DNA from: a virus
Length of the DNA stretch: 57,925 bases
IMG/VR virus record: IMGVR_UViG_3300009160_000051
Location: 1 to 57,925 of that record
Direction: 5' to 3' (one strand)
Part shown: positions 18,211 to 25,236 of the stretch, piece after piece
How positions within the stretch are numbered: position 1 is the first letter of the stretch
Layout: every line of letters begins with the position of its first letter
Made by a program: the position numbers and the translations under genes
The notes under the pieces: model-generated
The model's input: only the letters and a program-made list of their open reading frames with translations
What the model was told of the DNA's origin: nothing
Databases searched by the model: none

Positions 18211-18585
18211 TTAATCTTGTTCAGGTTCTTTTTCTTTAGGTGGAAGAATCATTAAACCGTTAGTAGCTTCGACTTGTACCTTCTCTGTCTTAACTAAACC
18301 TACACGATCTAAAAGATCCTTAGCTGCTGACAGTTTATCACGTAATCCTAATTCTGTTGGGTCTACCATGCCAGATACAATTGACATAGCAGCACGAGGA
18401 GCATTACGTGCCATGTATAGTTGAGTACGTTCCATGATCTCATCTTTAAGTCCTTTAATGATTTCAGAAGTAGGACTATTGGCTGAGTAGCCAGCTAGTT
18501 CTTTTGCACGTACAACATCTCCATGAGCTTGTTCAAATAGAACCTCAAGGAACATAGACTGTTTTTCTGTTAGCTCTCTTGCCAT
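18211..18585 (-). CDS. Terminase small subunit-like protein (124 aa)
   Basis: Begins MARELTEKQSMFLEVLFE and HGDVVRAKELAGYS, an N-terminal helix-turn-helix typical of small terminases (the 'LT.KQ..Fl' start). The middle AMSIVSGMVDPTELGLRDKLSAAKDLLDRVG matches the oligomerisation region of such proteins. It recognises phage DNA for packaging. Stop and start share bases with the neighbouring genes. Confidence 0.75.
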   Translation of the reverse strand: MARELTEKQSMFLEVLFEQAHGDVVRAKELAGYSANSPTSEIIKGLKDEIMERTQLYMARNAPRAAMSIVSGMVDPTELGLRDKLSAAKDLLDRVGLVKTEKVQVEATNGLMILPPKEKEPEQD

Positions 18586-18986
18586 TAGTCTTCTTCACTT
18601 TCATATTCTTTACGTTCCCATGCTTGGCATACACGTAAGTTATGGCAGATAAAATCAAACTTAGTACACCAACCCTTACCGCCACCATCTGCATCGAAAT
18701 GATTAAAAGGAACACTCTCCATTGCTTCTTGTTGTTCTGGTGTATTATCAAAGTACTCACAGTTAGCACATAGCATACGTCTTGCTTCTGGTTCTTCTAC
18801 ACCCCAGATATCTGCCATCATGACCCAGTACTCTTTATTATCTCCGGGTTTGGGAGAAGCTACTTCAGGACCTAGATTCCAATCCTTAATAGTTTTTTCT
18901 AGATTTATTTTATTTTGCTTTGGATCTACAGAGGGAATTACCTCATAGCAACAATCCATCTCGGGGGACATTAGACCTTTTTTCAT
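18585..18986 (-). CDS. Cysteine-cluster protein upstream of terminase (133 aa)
   Basis: The N-terminus (KKGLMSPEMDCCYEVIPS) is followed from about residue 50 by YWVMMADIWGV and a cysteine set: MLCANCEYF, KGWCTKFDFICHNLRVCQAW. Five closely placed cysteines in C-x2-C and C-x5-C-x5-C spacing fit a metal or Fe-S site. Similar proteins are present in aquatic phages near packaging genes. Function unknown; metal binding is inferred from spacing only. Confidence 0.75.
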   Translation of the reverse strand: MKKGLMSPEMDCCYEVIPSVDPKQNKINLEKTIKDWNLGPEVASPKPGDNKEYWVMMADIWGVEEPEARRMLCANCEYFDNTPEQQEAMESVPFNHFDADGGGKGWCTKFDFICHNLRVCQAWERKEYESEED

Positions 18987-19234
18987 ACTGTTTTCCTAAA
19001 TGGTTTGACCTTCTTTGCTACTGTCTTTGGCTGGGCTACAAACTGCTTACCAGCTTTAGTACCCTCACGCTTAGCCTTAGTTGTTGCTGCGTATTCTGCA
19101 GAGCTTAATGCCTTAATTGCTTTCTCAGGTAAGTAACGCTCCCCTGTCTCAGAAGACTTCTTACCAGACTTAGTAGTCCACTTTTGTTTACCCCAAGCCT
19201 TTAAGGATTCCTGTGGTTTCTTTAGTGCACTCAC
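18983..19234 (-). CDS. Small basic protein (83 aa), DUF5872-like
   Basis: Very basic. Carries SLKAWGKQKWTTKSGKKSS, TGERYLPEKAIKALSSAEYA and a KAGKQFVAQPKTVAKK tail, the pattern of a short family in phages and bacteria that I recall as DUF5872. Overlaps both neighbours by four bases. Strong charge suggests nucleic-acid binding; no experimental role is known to me. Confidence 0.7.
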   Translation of the reverse strand: MSALKKPQESLKAWGKQKWTTKSGKKSSETGERYLPEKAIKALSSAEYAATTKAKREGTKAGKQFVAQPKTVAKKVKPFRKTV

Positions 19235-19416
19235 TTGTATCCTCCACCAGCAGCTTTATACTTCTTAGCTACTAGCTGTGCTTTTCTAGCAGACCACTCT
19301 CCAGCACCAGTTCCCTGCGTAGCTGAAGACTTTACTGCTGACACAATACGCTTGCGTAGTTCAGGCTTTGTGTAGTTACATGCAGCATTAACGGTTGATT
19401 TCTTTTTAGTTGCCAT
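19231..19416 (-). CDS. Small basic protein (61 aa)
   Basis: Has CNYTKPELRKRIVSAVKSSA and the ending GEWSARKAQLVAKKYKAAGG, a pattern shared by many small phage proteins. Basic and likely helical. It is part of the run of small basic genes between terminase and the control region. Confidence 0.7.
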   Translation of the reverse strand: MATKKKSTVNAACNYTKPELRKRIVSAVKSSATQGTGAGEWSARKAQLVAKKYKAAGGGYK

Positions 19417-19418
19417 AG

Positions 19419-19751
19419 TTATAGAGCCGTAGCGAAGTCTTCAAATAGTTTAATTGTTACTGTAACACTAGAATCAACACTAGCTAACCCACGAATCTGA
19501 TCGGTTGCAATAAGATACAAAGGTTCTTCAATTTGTAATACACTATTAGGTACTAGTACCGTATCTTTCATAATGTAGTACCAAGTGGTATTGACAGAGT
19601 CATACCATTCAATTGAGACTTGTTTAGAAGAACTTGTAGTGTTAGCTACAATAATACTAGTAACTGCAGAATTCCATCTTGTAGGTACTGTGTAGATATC
19701 GCTGTTAGATGTCGTTAAGACTTTTCCAAGTGTTCTATTTTTAGTTGGCAT
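19419..19751 (-). CDS. Small beta-rich virion protein (110 aa)
   Basis: Starts MPTKNRTLGKVLTTSNSDIYTVP and continues as alternating strands (QVSIEWYDSVNTTWYYIM, SVLQIEEPLYLIATDQIRG). Similar in plan to the protein at 3692-4018. Probably a head decoration or head-tail protein, as it pairs with the 258-residue beta protein that precedes it. Confidence 0.7.
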   Translation of the reverse strand: MPTKNRTLGKVLTTSNSDIYTVPTRWNSAVTSIIVANTTSSSKQVSIEWYDSVNTTWYYIMKDTVLVPNSVLQIEEPLYLIATDQIRGLASVDSSVTVTIKLFEDFATAL

Positions 19752-19756
19752 AGTCT

Positions 19757-20533
19757 TTACGCAGCAGTATTACTAATTAAAACACCTTGCAAAATTAAAC
19801 CCACAGAATGTGTTCCACTAGCGGTAGAAAATTGCCATTGGATATCTGTCTTTTGCGTGTAAGGGAATGGATTATTGCGTATTACTTGATATTTTGAATC
19901 CCATGCTGTTTGCAATACAGTAAGGGTTACAGGGTTGGTTTGGGCATTATTTGTGCTTTTTACTTGATAATTGATTGCATTACCAGCCGCAGCGTCACCA
20001 TTAAAAGCATTGATTGACCCAAGATACATTGTGTACCCATTTGGTACAGAGTACACAGCGGCTTGTGACCTTCCTACACCTGCTGAAATTTGAGAATAAG
20101 TAATACCACCATTTTTTGCCGTGATCGAACCTACGTTAGTAGTTTGACCTGTACCTGTGCTAGTCAGAATCATGCTATTAATACGTAGAAACTGGTTTGT
20201 TGTAGTTACATTCGATGTTCCATTTAGAGTTACCGTTTCAGATAGCAGATTCCAACTGGAGTCTAGCCCATTAATTAGAACAGTAGCTCTTGTATTATCA
20301 GAAGCAGACGTACTGGCAAGAGTCATAGTTACTGCAGATGCAGGAAAAGCGAATTGTGTAGTTCCTGTTAATTCCCACAGTGTGTAAAATGTAGTTTTAA
20401 CATTATCTGAAAAGGCAAAAATATTAACCTGACTAACATCGGCTACTTTACCACGAGCAACCTGCATCTCCCAAGGGGCTGCAAGGGAAGATCCAGTATT
20501 ACTAGCTAATGGTGGATAGGATGTAATACTCAC
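19757..20533 (-). CDS. Beta-rich structural protein (258 aa)
   Basis: N-terminus has APWEMQVARGKVADVSQVN, a start I associate with virion structural proteins of marine podoviruses. The rest is a regular series of Thr/Ser-rich strands (VTMTLASTSASDNTRATVLI, GNAINYQVKSTNN, HSVGLILQGVLI). No enzyme motif. A head-fibre or decoration role is inferred. Confidence 0.7.
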   Translation of the reverse strand: MSITSYPPLASNTGSSLAAPWEMQVARGKVADVSQVNIFAFSDNVKTTFYTLWELTGTTQFAFPASAVTMTLASTSASDNTRATVLINGLDSSWNLLSETVTLNGTSNVTTTNQFLRINSMILTSTGTGQTTNVGSITAKNGGITYSQISAGVGRSQAAVYSVPNGYTMYLGSINAFNGDAAAGNAINYQVKSTNNAQTNPVTLTVLQTAWDSKYQVIRNNPFPYTQKTDIQWQFSTASGTHSVGLILQGVLISNTAA

Positions 20534-20977
20534 TTACTTCTTCTTCACTTTGCGTGCTTCAGATAAAGCAATGGCAATAGCCTGCTTTGGATTCTTAACT
20601 ACAGGACCACCCTTACCAGAGTGTAATGACTTGTCTTTGAACTCGCCCATAACTTTACCGACCTTAGCAGTTTGCTTTTTAGTCAAACCCTTGCTCGCTG
20701 TCGCTACGCCACCATCAGCCATCTTCTTAGTTTTTACTGGGGAGAATTTAGTAACACCTGCCTTAGCAGCTTTAGAACCAGATTTTTTAATCACAGAACC
20801 ACCTTTACGCATTCCGGGAGTTGATAGAGTAGCAGACTTCTTTTGTTGTATCGCATTTTGTAAATCTTGAATCTGCTTATTTAACCTAGAGTCAGGAACA
20901 GATCTACCCGCTGCAGCTTTCTTAGCAGCAATTAATTCCTGAGTTAAAGAGTTAATTTCTAAATCATCTTGAGTCAT
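20534..20977 (-). CDS. Basic protein with DUF6496-type C-terminus and GG motifs (147 aa)
   Basis: An N-terminal coiled coil (LNKQIQDLQNAIQQKK) precedes MRKGGSVIKK and KKMADGGVA, two copies of the GG motif of this phage. The C-terminus (KVMGEFKDKSLHSGKGG, then KQAIAIALSEARK) matches the small DUF6496 family. Very lysine-rich, so DNA or RNA contact is likely. Which protein the GG motif contacts is unknown. Confidence 0.75.
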   Translation of the reverse strand: MTQDDLEINSLTQELIAAKKAAAGRSVPDSRLNKQIQDLQNAIQQKKSATLSTPGMRKGGSVIKKSGSKAAKAGVTKFSPVKTKKMADGGVATASKGLTKKQTAKVGKVMGEFKDKSLHSGKGGPVVKNPKQAIAIALSEARKVKKK

Positions 20978-20980
20978 GAC

Positions 20981-21265
20981 TTAGCACTTCTTCTTGCTCA
21001 TACCACCTTTGTTCATCTTTGGCTTACCTACGGCAATCATCACTGCCAGTGTAGGTTTCTTAGAAGCTGTTTTCTTAGCTGGTGCTTTCTTAGCTACTGC
21101 ACCACCTTTAGCCATTTTAGTCTTCTTAGCTTCTTCAGCAGCCTTCTCTTTAGCCTTAGATTCTTTGTACTTAGCGATATCTTTCTCTGCTTGGGCATTC
21201 TCTTCTTTAGTACCCATTACATTCTCTTTAATACGGGTAAAGAAGTTATCTGATTTAGATGGCAT
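20981..21265 (-). CDS. Lysine/alanine-rich protein with GG motifs (94 aa)
   Basis: Begins MPSKSDNFFTRIKENVMG, continues as a charged helix (AEKDIAKYKESKAKEKAAEE), then KMAKGGAVAKKAPAKK and a C-terminal KPKMNKGGMSKKKC. The Lys/Ala/Pro repeats are like the tails of histone H1-type proteins. Probably packaged or DNA-condensing; unproven. Confidence 0.75.
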   Translation of the reverse strand: MPSKSDNFFTRIKENVMGTKEENAQAEKDIAKYKESKAKEKAAEEAKKTKMAKGGAVAKKAPAKKTASKKPTLAVMIAVGKPKMNKGGMSKKKC

Positions 21266-21266
21266 G

Positions 21267-21446
21267 TTATTTTCCTAATGTCTTTAATGTCTTAGCTAGT
21301 CGAGCACGTTGCCCCATCTTACCGGGTGCTTTAGCTGCCTTGTCTAGTTTTTTAGCAGGGATAGTTTCACCCTCTTTTACTTTTAAGGACTTACGCAAAG
21401 CACCGGGTTTCTTGATAGCTTCTTGAATCCAGTTCTTAGTAGCCAT
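21267..21446 (-). CDS. Small conserved basic protein (59 aa)
   Basis: Read directly from the sequence: starts MATKNWIQEAIKKPGALRKS, with KVKEGETIPAKKLDKAA and GKMGQRARLAKTLK. This KKPGALR ... KLxxAAK ... RARLA(K/Q)TL pattern is common in small phage proteins. It fills the gap between two lysine-rich genes. Function unknown. Confidence 0.8.
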   Translation of the reverse strand: MATKNWIQEAIKKPGALRKSLKVKEGETIPAKKLDKAAKAPGKMGQRARLAKTLKTLGK

Positions 21447-21450
21447 AGTA

Positions 21451-21876
21451 TTACTTCTTCTTCATAGCCATGCCACCACAAGCCATAGCAGGTTTAACAG
21501 AAGCACCACAGTTAGCATAGCCACCTTTGTTCATCTTAACTACAGAACCACCCTTAGCCATAGCTACTTTCTTTTTAGACACATAGCCACCACTCTTGTA
21601 ATCCAAAGATTGCTGTAGGTCTTTCTTTTCTTTCTCAGTCAAAGCACCCTTCTTAGCTGCAGGCTTATCTTTGCCCATAGCAGAAGCATAGGCTTCTTTA
21701 TCTGCAGCAGCTTCTTCTTTCTTAGTTAACTTCTTAGAAGCTTCTGCTTTCTTTTCTTTAGCAAATTCTTTCTGAGCCATTGCTGTCTCTTCATCATAGC
21801 CGGGGCTACCTGTGAATTTCTTAGCTGCCTTGTCCATTGCTTCTAATTGCTTAGTTAAAAATTTAGCGAGTGCCAT
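21451..21876 (-). CDS. Lysine-rich protein with several GG motifs (141 aa)
   Basis: A charged helical N-terminal two thirds (TAMAQKEFAKEKKAEASKK, then TEKEKKDLQQSL) is followed by a dense set of motifs: KSGGYV, AMAKGGSV, KMNKGGYA and AMACGGMA, ending in MKKK. It carries the most motif copies of any protein in the window and two cysteines near the end. Function unknown. Confidence 0.75.
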   Translation of the reverse strand: MALAKFLTKQLEAMDKAAKKFTGSPGYDEETAMAQKEFAKEKKAEASKKLTKKEEAAADKEAYASAMGKDKPAAKKGALTEKEKKDLQQSLDYKSGGYVSKKKVAMAKGGSVVKMNKGGYANCGASVKPAMACGGMAMKKK

Positions 21877-21900
21877 TGCTGTGTTTCCTTTAGTTAAAAA

Positions 21901-22239
21901 TTACTTACCGTAAAACTTGTTGAGGGGATGACTACGTGATTTTGTTACCATACCACCGCTATTAAAGTCTTCTCTAAGATCTTTGTAGTCTGGTGCTTTA
22001 GTTTCAGCTTCGCCTGCTTTTCTTTTTTCTTTATTCTTTTCTCTACGGATCATTTCTTCATCAGCAGCAAGACGGTCATTGATTGACTTAGAAGCTGTAG
22101 AATTTGCTTCTAGCTCAGCTTTAGATTTCTTAGCCATTTCAACTTTCTTTGCAGCTAGCTCTACCTTACCCTGTTCTTCCTTCGGATACTTTTTAGAAAG
22201 CCTACCTACAAACTCCGCTGCTTTTTTTGATACTGGCAT
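21901..22239 (-). CDS. Charged helical late protein (112 aa)
   Basis: Almost entirely Lys/Glu-rich helix (KVELAAKKVEMAKKSKAEL, EEMIRREKNKEKRKAGE) with a C-terminal NSGGMVTKSRSHPLNKF. The GG element is again near the end. Part of the early-late run of small basic proteins; no recognised family. Confidence 0.7.
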   Translation of the reverse strand: MPVSKKAAEFVGRLSKKYPKEEQGKVELAAKKVEMAKKSKAELEANSTASKSINDRLAADEEMIRREKNKEKRKAGEAETKAPDYKDLREDFNSGGMVTKSRSHPLNKFYGK

Positions 22240-22266
22240 GTCCCTACTCCGTAATTAAAATTAAGA

Positions 22267-22536
22267 TTACCACTTAACCTTGTCAGCCCAGTATGCAGCT
22301 GATAGCTTACCCTTTGAAATATTCTTAGCGTGTCTTGCCTTGAATGACTTTTGTCTAGCTTTCTCTGCAGGTGTCGAAGGATTAGATCCAGCACCTGATA
22401 CACCTTGTTGTCCAAATCGGATAAGCTTCTCTGTACTGCCTTCCTTAGCTAGCACAGCATGTGACTTAGTAGGATGTTGGGGAGTTCTCTTCGGTTTATT
22501 ATAACCAGCAAACTCTTCCTTACCTTTTTTAATCAT
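22267..22536 (-). CDS. Conserved basic protein (89 aa)
   Basis: Contains EEFAGYNKPKRTPQHPTKSH, KLIRFGQQGVSGAG and KARHAKNISKGKLSAAYWA, a pattern found in many phages and some bacteria, although its activity is not known to me. The conserved Trp-containing end (AAYWADKVKW) argues for a real folded protein. Overlaps the next gene by four bases. Confidence 0.8.
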   Translation of the reverse strand: MIKKGKEEFAGYNKPKRTPQHPTKSHAVLAKEGSTEKLIRFGQQGVSGAGSNPSTPAEKARQKSFKARHAKNISKGKLSAAYWADKVKW

Positions 22537-22805
22537 ACGAACTTGTATCTCTTAGGTTTAAGAACTCTGGATTCACTCCAGCCTTCGGCTCTCATGGCAG
22601 CTTCGACATCTGCTAGTTTGAATTTCATTTGCTTGTGATGCTCCATAGCTGCCTTCACAAAGAATACATCACTATGGGGTACATGTATAGAGTCTAGTCT
22701 ATTGTTCCTAACTGCAGCATAGAAATCTTCCAATACGAAATCATCACGGAGAAGTGTCTTCTTTTTCTTTCGTTTAAGTACGGATAGGTTTACTTGTTTT
22801 TCCAT
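22533..22805 (-). CDS. First gene of the leftward arm (90 aa)
   Basis: Starts MEKQVNLSVLKRKKKKTLLR and contains FVLEDFYAAVRNN and MKFKLADVEAAMRAEGWSES. Basic N-terminus, mixed helix. It is the first gene after the divergent control region, so it would be the first leftward product made. There is no strong ribosome site (ACAAAAG only). Family not recognised. Confidence 0.7.
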   Translation of the reverse strand: MEKQVNLSVLKRKKKKTLLRDDFVLEDFYAAVRNNRLDSIHVPHSDVFFVKAAMEHHKQMKFKLADVEAAMRAEGWSESRVLKPKRYKFV

Positions 22806-22906
22806 CTTTTGTCAACTGTTATTATTTTTCTGTTGTCTTGCTCTTGCCCTTGCTCGGATACAAGATCCTCGCATTTAGGAAGTACAGATGGTATGTACTT
22901 ATGTGT

Positions 22907-23071
22907 TCACTTTAAGTGAGGCATTTAAATGTCATTCAAAGGTAAATGAATTTTACTTGACAAATGTACATTTAACTGTATACATTTAACTGTTTTTATA
23001 TATCTATGTTATATAGTTATATATGTTTTTATAGTTTAACTATAACACTTTAACTGTATCACTTTAAGTGA
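22907..23071. repeat. Paired palindromes flanking TTTAACTGTA repeats
   Basis: TCACTTTAAGTGA occurs twice, at 22907-22919 and 23059-23071. Between them are TTTAACTGTA at 22971 and 23049 and TTTAACTGTT at 22985, within an AT-rich core. Identical palindromes at both ends of a promoter-bearing core suggest dimer binding sites with looping. Confidence 0.65.
22957..22984 (+). promoter_or_regulatory. Candidate rightward sigma70 promoter
   Basis: TTGACA (22957-22962), 16-base spacer, TATACA (22979-22984). It sits between the two palindromes, so a protein bound there could block it. It points to the early arm, whose first gene is about 1.2 kb away. Confidence 0.5.
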
Positions 23072-23086
23072 CTGTCTGTTAGACGT

Positions 23087-23116
23087 AGTTTAACCGTACT
23101 TTGCTATTCTTGTCAA
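23087..23116 (-). promoter_or_regulatory. Candidate leftward sigma70 promoter
   Basis: Minus-strand TTGACA (23116-23111), 18-base spacer, TAAACT (23092-23087; four of six). It is about 280 bases upstream of the first leftward gene and next to the second palindrome. Confidence 0.45.
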
Positions 23117-23720
23117 GCTTTTTCTGAACTATCTTCTCTATCATAACTAAAGTATCTAAAGACTAAAGTTCTATATACGAATTATAGCATAAGTAAATTA
23201 AACTGTCTAGAACAAGCTGTAAGCTGCTTTGCACAGTAGATAGTAGGTAGCTGTCACCTTCAGTGAGATCACTTGCTATGAGGCTTCCTATGCCCTCACA
23301 GAAGGTGTTACACACAAACCCTAGCATTGTATGTGAGTACATCATGTGATTACAGTTTACGTGAGGTAGGGCATGTGAGACACTGAAAGTGCATAGCATT
23401 GTTAGTGTGTACTAACCTATATAAATACCTGATCTGTGTAAGAAGCCATATACAACTAACGCACCACCCCCGCATGGCGCACGCCCGCCCCCAGATGTGC
23501 AGGTAATGCGATATGTGACACGCATCATGCAACACAGTGCAAATGCTATGCAAGGTGATGCATAAATCTGTATACAGATCAACGACTTACAGATTATATG
23601 CAACTGATAAAGTATCAGTTAGTGGGGTAATAGTGCCTAAAAAATAGGCAGTTTATGACTCTGTGAAACAGATATCCCCTTCGGTGTATGGTCACTTTTA
23701 ACCCAACACTCAAACTGTTA

Positions 23721-23850
23721 TCACCTTTGGTGTTTCACTCATCCTGTTTTTCACCTTTGGTGTTTCACAATCATGTCGATTATTCCGTATTTCATCGACA
23801 TGTTTCACCTTCGGTGTTTTCACTTTAGCTACTTCACCTTTGGTGTTTTA
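23721..23850. repeat. Iteron-like repeats TCACCTTTGGTGTTTCAC
   Basis: Two identical 18-base copies at 23721-23738 and 23751-23768, a variant with TTCGG at 23805-23823 and a shorter one at 23834-23850; a degenerate copy lies near 23676. Spacing is about 30, 54 and 29 bases. Each contains a CACC-TTT/TTC-GGTG hairpin core, so they could act as DNA protein sites or as RNA hairpins. Confidence 0.7.
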
Positions 23851-23868
23851 GTGTCGAATGTTCGGCAC
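23851..23868. promoter_or_regulatory. Operator-like palindrome GTGTCGAATGTTCGGCAC
   Basis: A copy of the TGTCGAATGTTCG palindrome found downstream of two promoters in the early arm. Its arms (GTG.CGAA / TTCG.CAC) differ at one position. No promoter box could be placed at the same spacing upstream. Confidence 0.5.
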
Positions 23869-24058
23869 AAAAATGTCATCCAAAGGCTCACATGGTTTTA
23901 ATAGACAGTCTTCAAGCGAAGCTTGAAAAAATATATTAAATAAAGAAAAGTGAAAACTGGCATGGAACTTTTACTAAAGTAACTTTTTCCCGATCAAAAA
24001 TTCCTCGTCAAACAATACCTTTAGCCTTTAGGCTAATTTAAGGGGAAGCCCCAGAAAT

Positions 24059-24148
24059 AGTTTATCTTATTTACGAGAATATATTTACCCTTTACTGAAA
24101 GTGAAAGGGGATATAAATATATTCTCTTTTAAGTAAATAAGATAAACT
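24059..24148. repeat. 90-bp imperfect hairpin before the first early genes
   Basis: AGTTTATCTTATTTAC (24059-24074) pairs with GTAAATAAGATAAACT (24133-24148), and GAGAATATATTTA (24075-24087) with TAAATATATTCTC (24114-24126), separated by a TTTTAA bulge. The tip has CCCTTT pairing with AAAGGG around a 10-base loop. About 35 base pairs in all. It would form a long RNA stem in the early leader, or a DNA cruciform, just 18 bases before a start codon. Confidence 0.85.
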
Positions 24149-24166
24149 AAATAAGGAAAAACCATC

Positions 24167-24319
24167 ATGGCAAAATCGATTCTCAGCATCAAAACTTCAC
24201 TCGAATCCTTCGGATTTTGGTATACCCTTCAACGATGTGGAGTATCTTTCGATACCCTATGGTTGATCTTTGTTGCTCACCAATCAAATAAATTTGATAG
24301 CAAGAAATACTCGGCTTAA
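24167..24319 (+). CDS. Small early protein (50 aa)
   Basis: Read from the sequence: MAKSILSIKTSLESFGFWYT, then LWLIFVAHQSNKF. Starts with the same MAKSI as the next gene, suggesting a duplicated start region. An AAGGAAAA ribosome site precedes it. The coding sequence contains three short hairpins (24204-24216, 24242-24255, 24283-24298). Partly hydrophobic, but no convincing membrane helix. Family unknown. Confidence 0.55.
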   Translation: MAKSILSIKTSLESFGFWYTLQRCGVSFDTLWLIFVAHQSNKFDSKKYSA

Positions 24320-24371
24320 ACTTTAGTTTACTTACAACTTTACTCACAACTATCCTGAAAGGATAAATATC

Positions 24372-25202
24372 ATGGCAAAATCAATCCGCTCCGCTTTACT
24401 GGCTAACGAAGTTAAGAACTTGGGCATCTTCCAAGCCAAAGGCTTAATCCCTGAAACTCCAGTCGTAGCAAACTGGAAAACAGAGCTTAACGCTCTGAAA
24501 CAAGCCGAGGTGAAAACATCAACTGTTAAAGTTGATAGCAAACTGAAACCTACGAAACAGTCGAAGACTGTACCAACCAAGAAAGCTGAAAAGCCTACCA
24601 AGGCAGAATTAGCGAAAGACTCTAAGAGTCGGCATCAATTCAGCGAGATTATGAATCGACAATTCGGTAGTGAGAAGGGTTATACCCTTGGTCAAGCTAT
24701 TGAACATTCAGCTAGTGTTTACACTAGTATCGTCAAACAAAAGCGTGGTCAGCTTGAAAAGCTGAATGAGATCGGTAAGGTACTGCAAGAGCTTCGCTCT
24801 GTTATCGGCAAATCGGATAAGGAATTCGGTCAAGCAGTTAAGGCAACAGCCTTAAAGAATATGTCTAGACAAGATCGTAGCGATGCTATGTGGTTATCCG
24901 AGAATTGGATTGAGGTGAAGGGCAAAATGAAAGAGTTAGATATTAACTCTTGTTCTGCTAGTTACCTTCGTCAGTTACTTCGTAAAGAAGCGAAATCTGC
25001 TGATAGCAAAGCTACTGTTAGCGAAGCTACTGAGTCAGATTCTGATTCTAGCGAAGCTAGTTCTACTGTCGAACCTTCGACACTACAACTCTCAGGGAAT
25101 GATGCTGAAAGCATTGCTAGTGCCGTTATCCATCTAGCTAAAGCTAAGGGCATTTCACTTGCTGAAATAGCTACGCTAATCCTTGCTGAATCTGCCGAAT
25201 AA
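24372..25202 (+). CDS. Hairpin-rich early gene, unknown protein (276 aa)
   Basis: Lysine-rich N-terminal part (residues 1-85), a helical centre (GQAIEHSASVYTSIVKQKR, KEFGQAVKATALKNMSRQDR, ASYLRQLLRKEAKS) and a Ser/Thr/Glu-rich linker before a C-terminal hydrophobic helix (ESIASAVIHLAKAKGISLAE). The centre resembles plasmid or phage replication and partition helper proteins in flavour only; I do not recognise the family. The coding DNA carries ten perfect hairpins with 6-8 bp stems and 2-5 base loops (for example 24518-24536, 24749-24765, 24838-24855, 24931-24951). Its ribosome site lies in the stem TATCC/GGATA (24351-24365). Confidence 0.75.
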   Translation: MAKSIRSALLANEVKNLGIFQAKGLIPETPVVANWKTELNALKQAEVKTSTVKVDSKLKPTKQSKTVPTKKAEKPTKAELAKDSKSRHQFSEIMNRQFGSEKGYTLGQAIEHSASVYTSIVKQKRGQLEKLNEIGKVLQELRSVIGKSDKEFGQAVKATALKNMSRQDRSDAMWLSENWIEVKGKMKELDINSCSASYLRQLLRKEAKSADSKATVSEATESDSDSSEASSTVEPSTLQLSGNDAESIASAVIHLAKAKGISLAEIATLILAESAE

Positions 25203-25236
25203 CCTTCGGTTAACTGTTGTATGTAGTATCGTCATT

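Larger units (their letters stand above)
22806..24166. other. Divergent control region, about 1.36 kb without a clear gene
   Basis: AT-rich, and no convincing protein is coded in it. It holds candidate promoters in both directions, two identical 13-bp palindromes (22907 and 23059), TTTAACTGTA repeats, a C-rich block near 23460-23495, a 14-bp palindrome (ATCTGTATACAGAT, 23566-23579), an 8-bp stem hairpin (23602-23620), a 6-bp stem (23634-23650), four CACC-TTT/TTC-GGTG repeats (23721-23850), a 9-bp stem (CATGTCGAT/ATCGACATG, about 23773-23802) and a 90-bp imperfect hairpin (24059-24148). The combination fits a transcription switch and possibly a replication origin. Confidence 0.7.

Noticed and set aside
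20969-21278. Rightward frames with phenylalanine/leucine-rich, membrane-like translations
   Set aside because: They are the complement of Lys-rich codons in the leftward basic-protein genes.
23163-23603. Open frames on the minus strand in the control region (for example 23163-23399, 23350-23553)
   Set aside because: Composition rich in Cys, His and Trp, no ribosome sites, and no plausible fold; better explained as non-coding DNA with repeats.
23676-23850. CRISPR-like array
   Set aside because: Repeats are 18 bases, few, with 11-36 base unequal spacers and hairpin cores; no cas genes.
24350-24601. Leftward frame opposite the 276-residue gene
   Set aside because: Lacks a ribosome site and is a shadow of the rightward gene.
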